From Blakeslea trispora (lineage: Eukaryota > Mucoromycota > Mucoromycetes > Mucorales > Choanephoraceae), in assembly GCA_025331445.1 (NCBI GenBank), contig JAIWNE010000035.1:62001-126000 (forward strand): 64,000 nt of DNA. The letters are read 5' to 3'. The notes beneath the pieces were generated by a model. That model saw only the letters and a list, made by a program, of their open reading frames with translations, had not been told where the DNA came from and ran no database searches. This document shows, piece after piece, positions 24,706 through 36,972 of the stretch (its first letter is position 1; every line of letters begins with the position of its first letter). Made by a program: the position numbers and the translations under genes.

Positions 24706-26813
24706 TTATGAAGCCACTAATTTGTATGAGTTTTCTGTTTTCCATGTCTCATCATTCCTATACTTTACTGTCTCTACTTCAGATGGAATCAAGACTTGAT
24801 TTAGATCCAATTGAATGGATTTAGCTGGTAATCGATAAGCAATGCCTTCTTGACTCACAATCAGATCCTCTGCTTCTTGTTGTTCTTCTTCTTTATCATC
24901 CACTGTTGTCACTTCTTCTGATTCTGATGATCCTTCTCCATCCAATACATTATCAATATAGTTTTGATAGGCACAAGCAGGTGTACTATCATGCGTGATA
25001 ATAGTCACATCTGTTGGATTACGTAGCTGTCGACGTGGTTTCTATGAAAGTGTATAAGTGATAAATAACACTTTCTTTTTTTCTTTTACTAACAATAAAA
25101 TTCTCAATATGATGTGGACATCGCCATTTCTTGGTTAAAGGTGGAGAAGCAGCCAAGGGAGGATTAAGACAGTCTAGATGCCAATAGAGATGACAATAAT
25201 CACAGGCAATCATCTGTTTCTTTAAAGACGTCTTTCGGCAATAATAACATAGAATCAATCCATGCTTATTCTTCAAGAGATCTGTGGAATCCAATGATCT
25301 ATTCTGGATAGGTTAAAGGGAAGGATTGCTTATGTGTCTTACTTCTTTTTGCTTACTTTGTTCGTTTATACTGTGCTGTATCTACATAACGTCCATATTT
25401 ATCTGCTGTCACTATCTTTCAAAGTTAAGACAAGCCAATACAAAACAAGCCTCCAAATAAGTTACCTCCTTTGTAAAACTGAGTCAGTTCTAGAGGGAGT
25501 CGAAATGACTTGGGGTTCTTTTGTGCCAAGTCATCCAAGAGTGGACTAAAGAGCCCTCTTGGATAGGATCGTGTTCGTTTATGTTTATGTTCACAATGGT
25601 TACAAAACCACTTTTCTTTTAGATTGGCCACATCCACTGAATCCATGGGTGGTTCTACACAAGTGAAATGAAACGCACTTGGACAGGCATCGCAGCATAG
25701 AAATTGACCTACACCACCACAGGCATCACACACATCTCGATTCTGAAATAATTTTTTCTTTAGTCTTGAGATATCTTTAAGACAAACTAATATTTTACTT
25801 GATGTTTCTTTTTCACTAGACTATAAACAAAATAAATGGGATTATTGCCAACTTTATACATGGAGTGATGTTTACTCTTTACGCTTTGTTTCATCCATTC
25901 TAAAATAAAGAAAAAGAGAAAAGACACAAAAAAATCAACCAATCAGACATGTCCTTCTATTTTATTATTATTTTCTACTTTTTGAATAAGACTGTTGTTG
26001 TTGTTCACCATACCACACACGTAGTCGTTCTTGACCAAACAATGAAACTTGTTGATTGTTATGATTGGCCAAGGATCGAATAGTGAGTTCAGAGGTATTG
26101 GGTTTAGGTGCGTTTCTCTGTTGTTCAATATAGCGTTGAGCCTGTAAATTCCGTTGTTCTGCTTCCCTTTTTCTTTGTTCTTGAGAGACAGAGGGAGATT
26201 GGTTATAGAAGAACTCTTGTTGATGTTCTTGTGTGGTCAACAACTCATCTTTCTGTACCAGAAACTGATCCATCCTTAACTGCGCTTCTTGTGGTCTTGT
26301 TTTTTCTAGGGCATCATAATCAATGTAATCTGCATTAAATGGATTGGTCATAGTTGGTTGAGTGTCGTTGAGGATATAGTCTTCATTGATCTCGACAGGG
26401 AACAAGAGAGGTGAATGATATTCTTGTGTGGCATAACATGTCAAGAGCCATTTCGGTGACACACAGATAATGCTCTTTTGGACACAGTTGTGGATAAGGC
26501 GTTGTTCTTTGGCTGTCTTGTGGGCAATGACCACATGGCTTACGGCCTGATCTAACTCTCGTTTGACTGTGGCTCCTAAGGCTTCTGCGAGTGTTTGAAG
26601 TTGTGGGTGGGCAATGTAGATCACATGTTTCTCTAACAGAGGTGGGCACTTTTCTAAAGGTGTCGGTAACCTAAAAGAGGGTTCTTCTGGTCTTTGTAGA
26701 GGTGATCTTCTTTTTGCTTGACGATGTTTCTTTGAGGTGACTGTACGCTTTGGTTGGCTGACTCTTGTTGTAAATCGAAAGTTGTCGTGTTGAAGAAGAG
26801 ATCTGTTGTCCAT
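24706..26813 (-). CDS. BRCT plus tandem PHD finger protein (Rco1-like)
   Basis: Six exons in one frame: 26813-26009, 25899-25799, 25742-25466, 25411-25357, 25298-25094 and 25041-24706, giving 592 residues. A BRCT domain lies at about 60-145 (hydrophobic strand, LGATVKREL, VSPKWLLTCY), then a Gln-rich helix. A first PHD finger (CDACGGVGQFLCC with a His and more Cys) and a second (CYYCRKTSLKKQMIACDYC) follow, with an acidic region and a C end typical of Rco1, the PHD subunit of Rpd3S, which reads nucleosomes behind RNA polymerase II. The small exon 25411-25357 encodes DKYGRYVD, like the Rco1 inter-PHD segment. The first intron is 108 bases with a weaker GTGAAC donor. If it is not spliced, a 281-residue BRCT protein and a separate PHD gene would result. 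Confidence 0.66.
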
Positions 26814-27761
26814 AATGAAGCAATGTAAAAAAAAAGAAAAGAAAGAGAATTTTTTTTTGAATTTTTATTCTTATTTCGGAATAACGATACAATGCCTTTA
26901 AAGAAGTGTACCAACAGTGCAGGAAAAGAGTCAATTAGTACTTGTCTTTTTTCATTCAACTGCAATTTCAATTTATTAGCCATTGAGTAGTTTTCTTTTA
27001 TCATCGCTTGTCTTTAGCTTCATGAATATTGAGATCAAACTTGACTTTTGAGTCGCTCATTCAAAAAAAAAAAAGTTACATGTCAAATAAATTTCATTTT
27101 TTTTTGGGTCCTTTTTTTTGCTATGCTCTGTAGCAAAAAAGTAAAGGCTCATTCTGAAAATAATCCTAAAACCAAAAATAGTTGATCAAGAATAAAGACA
27201 ATTTTCTTTATGCAACAATATGACTATGCTTGATTTATCTTTAAGATTCACTTTAAACTGATGAGAAAATGGAATAAAGAAGATTAGACAGTTGTGTTCT
27301 AGTGACTTTTTTCTCTTTTGAAGAGAAGAATCTACTAAGCTTAGTGTGAGAGGGGGGGGGATTGACAAGTTAAAGAAAGAACAGTTGCCATCTTGTTATC
27401 ACATTTCCCTCTCTGCTCTGTCTCTTTTTTCTTCTTGCCTCGTTTTCTCATCCTTCATCTTATATTTATTGCTCTAGTTCTTTTTATATATTTTCACAGC
27501 CTAAAGAATCAGTATAGACACGCTTTATCTCTCTCTTGGTGTGTCATCTTTTTTTTTCGAGGAAATAGTGTAAACTTTAACCAGGTTACACTATCGGATT
27601 AAAAAAAAGGCACGGAGGAGAATTCTCGGTGAAATAGATTCGGGCAAAAAGGAGAAATTCATTTCTTAATGCAAATGTAAAAAAAAAAAGAAAGCATATA
27701 TAAATGCTCATCTTGTAATTCTCTCTTTTCTTTCTTTCTTACAAATACAAATCTACATAGA
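26814..27761. other. Divergent promoter region
   Basis: Lies between the BRCT-PHD gene (minus) and the aldo-keto reductase gene (plus). Long A- and T-runs and one G-run near 27351 are seen. No coding sequence is supported. Confidence 0.5.
27697..27704 (+). promoter_or_regulatory. TATA box of the aldo-keto reductase gene
   Basis: TATATAAA lies 58 bases before the start codon and is followed by a CT-rich leader. Confidence 0.55.
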
Positions 27762-28928
27762 ATGTCACTCAATAGAAAATTAAGTAAAGTCTAGAGTAGA
27801 TTGAACCGAATCAGTTTGATTAACGTGCATTGTCATTAGCTTTACATACTGGACAAGAAATCCCTCTTGTTGGTCTTGGTACCTGGTTAAGTAAGCCTGA
27901 TGAAGTAAGAAAGGCTGTCAAGTATGCTCTTGAAAATGGTTATCGCCACTTGGATTGTGCTTACGTCTACTGTAACGAAGATGAAGTAGGTCAAGGTCTT
28001 CGTGAATCAGGTGTTCCTCGTGAAGAAGTATTCATTACATCCAAGGTAAACATGATTCTAGAGAAAGCACTTCCTTTTTTTTTCTGGTGATTGACAAGTA
28101 GAATAGCTTTGGAACACACATCACCGAAAAGAATATGTCAAGCATAATGTAAAGGCTTCCTTAAAGGCTTTAGGTGTTGATTATCTTGATCTTTATTTGG
28201 TACACTGGCCTGTATCGTTTATTGTAAGTTTCTATGTTTAATCGTATGATTTAAGAAGCTCATGTTGATTGATCTTAAAAGAACCCTGGTACACCTGAAG
28301 AAACACCCGTTGTTCCCAACATGGAATACCTCATTCCCAAAAAGTAAAGTAACAGAATAGAAGGATAAAACAAGCTTACCAACCTATTTGATATAGAGAT
28401 GGTGTTGTCCAAGTAGAAACAGTAGACCACCTTGAAACATGGAAGGCCATGGAAGAGCTTGTGGATGAAGGTTATGTCAAGGCCATCGGTCTATCCAACT
28501 ACAATATCGAAAAGACACAAATCATTCTGGACAACTGCCGAATCAAGCCTGCCATGAACCAAATCGAACTCCATCCTGCCTTGCAACAACCTGAACTCGT
28601 CAAGTTCTGTCAAGACAACGGTATCCAAGTCACAGCTTATTCTCCCTTGGGTAACAATGTCTATGGTGAAGAACGTATTGTGGATGATCCTGCCATTGTC
28701 AAGGTAGCTCAAAAGTTAAACAAGTCGCCTGCTCAGGTCTGTATTGCCTTTGCTGCTCAACGTGGTGTGGTAGTCATTCCCAAGTCCGTCACTCCCAGTC
28801 GTATTCTTGAAAATTTCCAAGATTTCGTCTTGTCTCAAGAAGATTTCGATGCTATTGCTTCCTTGGGTTCCAGAAATATTCGTTATAATGATCCTGGTGT
28901 CAAGGAATGGTCTTGTTCTATTTTCTAA
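27762..28928 (+). CDS. Aldo-keto reductase (NADPH-dependent)
   Basis: Predicted cytosolic reductase of aldoses or other carbonyl compounds. Exons 27762-27783, 27840-28045, 28107-28223, 28282-28343 and 28397-28928 give 312 residues, the usual family length. The first coding exon is only 22 bases; splicing gives [20 protein letters not shown]. The catalytic tetrad is complete: Asp46 and Tyr51 (LDCAYVY), Lys76 (ITSK) and His109 (LVHWP). The cofactor loop [10 protein letters not shown] near the C end suggests NADPH. Substrate cannot be read from sequence; xylose reductase and glycerol dehydrogenase types are closest in length and motifs. Confidence 0.92.
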
Positions 28929-29464
28929 TAAAGTAATAATTTAAATGATGACATGTGTCCTTATCTACAAAATCTGATATAAAGATGAATAGGTTTAGGG
29001 TGTAATCATACATGTGTAATCAATAGATTAATTGAGCTACCAGTGTGTTAAATCAAAGTCAATCTTATTATTTATATGGGGTTTCATTCTGCTTAAATTT
29101 TGGTCTCGGGATTTAGGTACCTCTTGAGAAACTTTTTTTTTGGTATGGATTTTTCTTTTTATGTAAACAATGAGCACACTTTGCCTTCTTTATCTTTAGA
29201 TAGAGGAGGTAAAGAAGCATACAGTAATAAAGGATGGTGTTCTATATCTTGGACACATATCTTTAACAAACTTTGGCCAAACACTTTGCATGATGTTGTG
29301 TAACATAAAAAAAACTCGCTCATATGAATAGTGAGAAAAAAAAAAGTTTAAGGTGTGCCTATTTGACACATGAAAATCAAACTATGAACAGACGATATTT
29401 TTTTTTCTTCTTCTAATGACTCTCTTTTCTTTTCTTTTTTCTTTTTTTCCCTTAAACCTTTATT
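28929..29464. other. Intergenic region
   Basis: AT-rich. A weak open frame (29100-29303) has no family resemblance. The final 60 bases are a CT tract leading into the next start codon. Confidence 0.45.
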
Positions 29465-30629
29465 ATGTCTTTACCCACAGTCAAAGCAACCAATGTTCCT
29501 ACTACAGAATTAATCATTCCTCCAAAGAAGATTATTCACGATAAAAAGCCTATTTCATATCAGACTTTATTACTTGGTGCAGGTAAGAAAAAAGAATAGC
29601 ATTTAGATGAACAAAAGAAAAAAGAGAGAATGACCATTGCTTAGGCTTAAACATGTTTGAAACATCTACCTTGGGACAACCATTTGAGGTGATGAAAACT
29701 CAAATGGCTGCCAATCGCGGTCAACCTTTGCCAGTGGCATTAAAAGCCATTTATAGTCGTGGGGGTATCATGGGTTTCTATCAAGGGTTGATTCCATGGG
29801 CATGGATTGAGGCTAGTACAAAGGGTGCTGTCTTGTTGTTTACAGCATCAGAATTGGAATATCGCGCTTTGGCAGCAGGAGCTTCACCTTTCTTGGTAAG
29901 AAAACGATGATAAAAAGAAAACATATTGTATTCACTTATTCTTTAAAGGCTGGTATTGTGGGTGGTATGGGTGGTGGTATAGCACAAGCCTATAGTACAA
30001 TGGGGTTCTGTACTTTTATGAAGACAGTAGAAGTGACAAGACAAAAATCAGGTAAAACAAATAAAAAAAAAAAAGAGTGAAACACATCATCTAACAAAAA
30101 CGATAAGCTGGAAATACTTCTACCTTTCAAATTGCTGCTGATATCTTCAAGCGTGAAGGTATTGCTGGTATAAATAAAGGTGTGAATGCAGTTGCTTTGA
30201 GACAATGTACCAATTGGGCTTCTCGATTTGGTATTGCTCGATTTGCACAAGATGCCATCATGAAATCTCGAAACCATCATCAGGCAGACCATATGGACAA
30301 AGCATTGGCTGCCATTGCTGCTGGTGGTCTCTCCTGTTGGAACCAACCCCTTGAGGTGATTCGTGTGGAGATGCAAAGTCAGCTAAAAGTACCAGGTAGA
30401 CCTGAAAAGATGACATTGGCTACAGCTACAAGCTACATTTATCAGCAAAGTGGACTCAGAGGCTTTTATCGTGGTGTGGTTCCTCGTATTGGTCTTGGTA
30501 TTTGGCAAACACTTGTCATGGTAGCCTTAGGTAAGTTTCATTTCTGTTTTTGTTTTCGGAATGGTATAGCTTATTTTCTATTCTTCTTCTTTTTTTTTAG
30601 GTGATTATTTCCGTGCTCGTATAAAATAA
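29465..30629 (+). CDS. yhm2: Mitochondrial citrate/2-oxoglutarate carrier YHM2
   Basis: Inner-membrane carrier exchanging citrate for 2-oxoglutarate, feeding cytosolic NADPH supply. Exons 29465-29582, 29645-29895, 29949-30051, 30108-30530 and 30601-30629 give 307 residues (yeast 314). Three carrier repeats are visible with the sub-family's modified signatures: [17 protein letters not shown], then [15 protein letters not shown], then [13 protein letters not shown]. The segment [19 protein letters not shown] is almost identical to yeast Yhm2, which makes the assignment specific. The last exon encodes only ten residues. The next gene starts 143 bases downstream. Confidence 0.95.
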
Positions 30630-30772
30630 GGATAATAAAACAAGAAGGTGTTCAAATGTGTGTGTCTATAGATTGTATTTATCAAAAGCATGAATTGCCC
30701 AAAAAAAAGGGGGTTTTCTGAGCTTAAACACTGTGTCTCTTTTCTTTTCTCTTTTTTTTCTCTCTTAACACC

Positions 30773-32924
30773 ATGTCGCCTGCTACCCTTAGTCCTATGG
30801 ATCAACTTGTTCAGGTCCTTGCACCCAACTCAAATGCCTCAGTCACTGAAAAGACTTCGGTTCTTCAAGCCTTTTCTACTACTTTAAATGGTACATGCTG
30901 ATGACTTGTCTTTCTTTTCCTAACTACTTTTTATGTGTAGACGTGTTGACTTTGGAAAGATCACTTCAGATATTAAACCAAGTTCCTCTCCAGTTGTTTT
31001 ATCTCGGATTCTCAGCAGAAGATGAAAGGCTGACAACTGTCTTGTGTGAAGTGATCAACAAGATCTTGCAACCTTTTTCATATGACCAGATTATGTCTGA
31101 AGAAAATAAAGTAAGTCGCTTACGTAAGCAATGCATTGTCTTGTCCCCCCCTTTTTTTAAGCTCTTTTAAAAGGATTTCTTGATTCAAGGCTTGACTCAT
31201 TTTACTCCTGAAATTCGTTACTTGTCTCTTCAACAAGTATTCAAATGTCTTGCCTCGGATCAACATGTATCTGAAATGACCCATTCCGATGTCTTCCCCT
31301 TGGTGGTGGCTACCATCGCTTTCCAGGACGCACATACAGCCAATAAGGCAAGTGATCTCTTGCTTCAGATTTCCAAAACACCTTCAGGACAAGAAGCTTT
31401 CTTTGGTCCCACTTGTATTGCCATGTTAAAGCAGTTACTGCAAGTGTAAGTTTTTTTTTTAAAAAATCTAATTCTTGTAAGCTTATTTGATATAAACTTC
31501 TTTTTTTTTTATTGGTAGGAATGGCACCATCAGTTTCAGAGTGTATGATTTGCTGATCAAGGTAGCTACCTACTCTGATTCTAATTTCGAGAGATGTGAA
31601 GCTTCAGGTCTTTTAGAGGCTTTTGTCTATGAACTTTCATCCGATGATCTGTTATTAAAGATAAATGCCATTGAGCTATTGAATGAGGTAAGGCTATTGA
31701 AATCATCTTTTATAACGATTAACAATGACTCTAGATTGCTGTGACACCCAGTGGATTGAAATTCCTAGAGAAATCCAATTTGATAGAGACTATTGCAACT
31801 GTGTTGGATAATCCAGATGATACAGATGTGGTTGTTCAGTTGGTTAAATGTGCTGTTCTCAAGTTTTTTGGTAATCTCGGTGAAAATAAGGTAATTTCGA
31901 AGCAATCTGGTGCATTATTAAAAGGAGGTTTGACCGTTCTATTATAATACAGGCAATTGCGTTTGAGCCATTATCAGTTCAGTATCGCCTTTTAAACAGA
32001 ATTGGACAATGTTTAGAGAGTTCGAATGGAGAGATTTTGGTAAAAAAAAAAAAGAAATGAAACAAAATACTGTGTGGATGCTAATAGGGCCATGGGGGCG
32101 AAAGATTGTTACTGTTTCTACTTTGGGACTTTTAGGATCTCATGCAGATGGTTTGAAAATGATCTATGGTTATCAAAACAAAGCTTTGATTCATAGGCTT
32201 CTTGAAATCTACAGTGCATCCGTCAGTCAACTAAAAAGTGTCTGTTTACAAACTATCTCTAAATGGTTATCTGTCAGGTATGCATTGTTTTCTATTATGA
32301 TTTTATCTGATCAGCTCATTTGCTTGTTTATCCAACACACACACTCTCTTCTTTTGTTTTAGTGATAACAATGAACAAGAAATAGAATCCTTGACATATG
32401 ATATCTATCATCATATAGAAGGTAGAGTCAGATAAAGCAAAGAGAAAAACAAAGGCTGATATCTGACTATTCTAGGCCGTCCTTCTACTCTGTTGAGTAT
32501 TGTCAAGGAGGCTAAACAACCTGATGATAGTCTTCGCATTGCTGCATTTGCTGTTATGCAGTCCATTGCATGTCATACTTGGGGTATTCAGGTAAAATAG
32601 CAACTCTTAAAAATAGTAAGAGATGATCTGATTGATATTCTTCAACAGAACATGGCCAACTCAAGTGAATTCATGAATTACATTCTGAACAGAACAACAG
32701 AACATGATGAGCAAGGACAGGTAAGTGATAGAGTCAAGTGTGATTGCTATTGTTCTAACATTTTTAAAACAAAGACTTGGAAATATGCTATCATCCAGAC
32801 AATGGCAAGAGCACCTAACGCATCCAATGTCTTTGGAAATCATTACCAACAACTCCAGGTCTATGTTCGTCAAGGTGCTTTCTTCCGTGTGATTGAACCT
32901 GTTGCAGCTGTGGAGAACAGTTAA
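30773..32924 (+). CDS. psmd5: 26S proteasome assembly chaperone PSMD5 (Hsm3-type)
   Basis: Helical-repeat protein that binds Rpt ATPases during assembly of the proteasome base. Eleven exons: 30773-30890, 30941-31110, 31174-31445, 31519-31687, 31735-31890, 31953-32039, 32105-32277, 32363-32421, 32476-32591, 32649-32720 and 32775-32924, giving 513 residues (human 504). The product is a run of ARM/HEAT-like helices with few Trp or Cys. Segments such as ELLNEIAVTPSGLKFLE, and a C end near NASNVFGNHYQQL, fit PSMD5. The acceptor of exon 7 (32104) was chosen because an earlier AG gives the wrong frame. It is the most intron-dense gene here. Confidence 0.82.
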
Positions 32925-33230
32925 ATTTCTATTTTTAAAGAACAAACAAACACTCTATAAAAACTCGGGAGAAAAAAAAAAAAGACAGAAAATTCCTAAT
33001 GACAATCACATATAAAAAAGAAAATACTATGCGGTAACATGTCTATCTTAAGGAGGTTTAGGGGACTTGTCTCTAAACAGACTGTTCTCAACCTTCTTTT
33101 TTGAAATGTAATGGACAGTATCCTTGAAAGCCAAAGACTTTATTTTTTTTGTTCTCGTTTTCTTTCTTCTCCTCTTTATCTTCTTTGACTTCTATCTCTC
33201 TCCCATTTTCTTCTCTTTGTATCATTCAAC
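32925..33230. other. Intergenic region
   Basis: AT-rich spacer ending in a T- and CT-rich leader (about 33140-33225). No coding signal was seen. Confidence 0.5.
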
Positions 33231-34528
33231 ATGAAAGATTCAAGCCTTGTTTCGGATTTCCCTTCTTTATCATCACTAACACTCACCTCAAGAAACAGTC
33301 CTTGTTATAGTAAATCAGTCACCTCCTCGACAGCGACCGATCTACCATTCTATACCAAACAGCTCTCTGATGAACATATCGATGAAAAGATGAAATACGA
33401 ACCCTATCGAGTCGACCTTAAACCCAACAAAAAACACCCCATATATTGCTGTATCATTCCTCGATTCCTTAAAATCAAGCATTTCCGAAAACGAAGACAT
33501 TCATACACGCATCATTTGAGTCATTATGGCCAATTACAACAGCATCAGATCGGAACTGGTGCTTCAGCTGCAGTTTTATTGACACATCCAATGACAGACA
33601 GTCAAGGAAAAATGCAAGTTTATGCAATCAAAGTATTTCAAAAGAAAAAGTCACGAGAAATCAACAACAGTTTTATGAAGAAATTGATCAGTGAATTCTG
33701 TATTGCTTCTGTTTTGGACCATTCAAATGTTTGTAAAACATTGGATCTTGTGCTGGATGAAAAGAAGCATTATTGTATTGTCATGGAATATGTAAGTCTC
33801 GAATTTGTTTTGCTTATTTTGAAAAAAAAAAAAAAAGAGAGCATTTGTATTAACTATTCCTTTTTTTTTTGCTTTACATATACTTTCTACTCCTGACCCT
33901 TTTCTTTCATTCCCTCAAAATATCATTTCTTTGCTCCTTATATCAGTGCCCAGGAGGTGATTTATATTCATATATCAAAGAGGGTCATCTCGAAGATTCG
34001 ATAGATGAAACACATGATCTATTCAAACAGCTCCTCAAAGGACTCTCCTATCTACATGAATTAGGTGTGGCTCACCGTGATATAAAGCCCGAGAATCTTT
34101 TGTTGGTAAAGAAAGGATCCTATACTATCGTCTTAAAAATCACGGATTTCGGAGAAGCAGATGTATTTCGAGAGACATGGCAACAAAAGAGCCGTCTGTC
34201 ATATGGATTATGTGGATCTACGCCATACATTGCTCCAGAAATCTTCATCTATTCCAAACAAGGTTATCTAGCAAATCAAGCTGATGTTTGGTCGGCTGGT
34301 ATTGTTTATTTCTGCATGCGAATGAATGGTGTGCCCTTTTTCTCGGCGCAAAGGACGGATAGTAATTATCGTCTTTATCAAAACCATTATGCTTCATCTG
34401 ATTACCCAGCATTCGATTCGCTTGATTATCAAAGTAGACAAATGATGTATGCCATGTTAAATTCAAATCCAGATGAAAGGACGACAGTGAAGGACTTGCT
34501 TGAATCGAGTTGGTTGACTCAATATTAA
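33231..34528 (+). CDS. HAL4/NPR1-type serine/threonine kinase
   Basis: Fungal-specific kinase group that tunes plasma-membrane transporters and ion balance in yeast. Exons 33231-33791 and 33947-34528 give 380 residues; the 155-base intron is the longest among the well-supported models here. About 100 Ser/Thr-rich residues precede the kinase domain. Kinase motifs are complete: glycine loop [13 protein letters not shown] with the ATP Lys, HRDIKPEN catalytic loop, DFGEA, APEIF, and the GVPFF and DERTT parts of the C lobe. Yeast relatives (Hal4, Hal5, Rtk1, Npr1) have much longer N-terminal tails, so this is a short member. The target is unknown. Confidence 0.88.
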
Positions 34529-34960
34529 GAAATAAACTATGCTTCTTTTAGTAAAGATGGTTTGCATTCGTTACACATTCTTTACTCTACTTTTTTTTTA
34601 AGGCGTTATTTTAAAGCAAGTCAGATTTTATTGTTTGACAAGAGAACTAGGCAACTTTAATTCTACTTTTTTTCTGTATCTTTATGAATCCAACAGTAAC
34701 TTGTTTGAATTGTGAAATAGACACACGTTTTACATGTTGTTTGCTCTATCATTCTCAGTTTGGAGTCAAGCAATGTTGACTAAAATAAACATATGAGTCA
34801 GCAAGAAGTACAGATGAGTATTGCTTTGTCAATGTTTATTCAAGTTGCGCCATTCTTGTTTTGTGCATTTTGATTGGCTGTGCGGAGAACTATTTCTTTA
34901 GAAAAAAAAAATAATCGGCGACTAGCTGAATCATCTTTTTTTTTTTTTCTCTCTTTCAAA
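34529..34960. other. Intergenic region
   Basis: AT-rich; a long T/CT tract (34935-34957) is the leader of the next gene. No coding signal was seen. Confidence 0.5.
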
Positions 34961-36670
34961 ATGAATCTTCAAAGACCTCGTCGCATTTTATCTTCTTTTT
35001 TAATTCATTATCAAAAAAGAACTTTTTTATCAAAAATGAGTCCGCCACAAATCAAACCAGCTGAGCGTGTTTCTCATTTTGGCAGGGATGGTAAAAAAAA
35101 TACATCTTTTTGTTATTGATTGTATGAGAGACTAAGGGCAATTCAATATTAGTTTGGTCTATTTTCACTCCTCTTGCATTGGAAACCAAAGCTATCAACT
35201 TGGGTCAAGGTTACATGAAGTAAAGGAATAGATGAGACTACGCGTTCTAGTGAAAATCAGACTAAGTAAAAAAGTTTGTTAGCTTTGCTCCTCCCAGTGT
35301 TGTTCAAGCTGCAGCCAAAGAAGCTTTAGAAGTCGTAGAGGCTAATCAATATAGGTAGCAGAGAAGAAGTGATACAACCATAAGCAATTCTAATGGCCTC
35401 TTTATATAGTCATCCTAAGGGTCGTATTAGATTAAGACAGGCCATTGCTGCTTCTTATGGTAAAGAGCTGAATCGTGAATTGGATCCTGAAACCGAAATC
35501 CTTGTCAGTGCAGGTGCAAATGAAGGTAACCAACACATACACATTACAAATCATGAATTTTGTTTAATGTCTTGTTTATATAATAGGTATGTTTGCTACC
35601 TTTGCTGGTTTCTTGGATGAAGGCGATGAAGTGATTTGTATGGAACCTTTCTTTGATCAATACATTGTAAGATGACTTTTTTTTAAAGTATGGAACATGC
35701 TAAAATACTCAACATGGTTTGAATAGCCTAATATTACCATGAATGGTGGCAAGCCTGTCTATGTACCCCTTAGACCTCCATCCGATGCCTCTGATCGTGT
35801 TGTCTCTTCGCATGAATGGAAATTGGATGTAGATGAGCTTAGATCCAAGATTACACCTAGAACAAAGATCATTGTTGTCAACACACCACATAATCCTGTC
35901 GGCAAAGTATTTGATGAAGATGAATTACGTGCTATTGGTCAAGTAGCTGAAGAACATAATTTGATTATTTTATCTGATGAAGTGGTAAGTGAGAGAAAAA
36001 AAGAGGGTGTATATATGTTTGCTTATTTTTTTTTTCTTTTTGTGTAAAGTATGATCGTCTCTATTATCCTCCATTAAACAAGTTCCCCAGAATTGCTACT
36101 CTTGATAATTTCTGGCAACGTACAATCACAGTTGGATCTGCTGGTAAATCCTTTGCTGCCACCGGTTGGCGTATCGGATGGCTTATTGGTCCCGAACATT
36201 TGATCAAACATGCTTTTGCTGCTCAAACGCGTGTTGTCTTTTGTGTCAATTCACCTTGTCAAGAAGCTGTTGCTTCCGGTCTTGAGGCATCCCTCACACA
36301 ACCTATTTTCCAAGAACAAATTGATGCTTATCTCAAGAAACGCTCTATTCTCTCCAAAGTATTTGACGAATTGAGCTTACCTTATACTATACCTGAGGGA
36401 TCTTACTTCATTTTGGTCAACACCAGCAAGATCCAAATTCCAAAGGACTTTGAATTTCCCGAGATCTTGAATGATCGTGGTGATGATTTCAAGACATGTT
36501 ATTGGCTTACAAAGCATATTGGTGTCTGTGCTATTCCACCCTCTGAATTCTATGCTAAAGATCATTGGCACATGGCTGCCAATTATGCTCGTTTTGCTTT
36601 CTGTAAGACAGATGAAGTCTTGGAACAAGCTGCTGATCGTTTAAGAGAGATCAAAAAATACATTGCTTAG
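34961..36670 (+). CDS. Kynurenine-oxoglutarate aminotransferase (BNA3-like)
   Basis: PLP aminotransferase converting kynurenine to kynurenate, possibly also cysteine-conjugate beta-lyase. Seven exons: 34961-35090, 35153-35219, 35283-35354, 35410-35525, 35587-35666, 35727-35984 and 36050-36670, giving 447 residues (yeast Bna3 444). Class I fold motifs seen: NLGQGYMNFAPP, ANEGMFATF, NTPHNPVGK, DEVYDRL (PLP Asp and Tyr, joined across intron 6) and SAGKSFAATGWRIGW with the Schiff-base Lys. The N end is basic and hydroxylated (QRPRRILSSFLIHYQKR), a likely mitochondrial presequence. A second in-frame Met at 35036 starts right after it, so a cytosolic form is possible. Confidence 0.9.
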
Positions 36671-36972
36671 AATTACAAAATTAGAGATAAATAAATTCGA
36701 TTAAAGTAGGCTGTTATCATTTCCTGCTTATTTTTTTTTTTGGAATGATATATTCGTACTAAGCTAAAATTACACTGACCCTTTTATTTTGCAGTAATTA
36801 TATTCATGCTTAGTTATTGTTAAAATGCTCTCTCTAAAAGAGCTTTCCCTGTCATATCAAACAATCTATACACACACACACAAAAAAAAAAGACCCTTAG
36901 AACGGAGTTTGTTTCTGTAATGGAGATAAGATCACGATTATTATTGTTTTCATTCTATTTTGTTCTTTCGAT
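36671..36972. other. Short intergenic region
   Basis: AT-rich, with a CA repeat followed by an A-run near 36870-36890. No coding signal was seen. Confidence 0.5.

Noticed and set aside
25019..25294. PHD part read as several separate small minus-strand genes
   Set aside because: Splice sites with consistent phases join the pieces, including a 55-base exon encoding the Rco1-like inter-PHD segment.
26654..27004. Minus-strand open frames upstream of the BRCT exon
   Set aside because: Rich in Lys, Asn and Phe from A/T runs and out of frame with the BRCT start; likely leader or promoter DNA.
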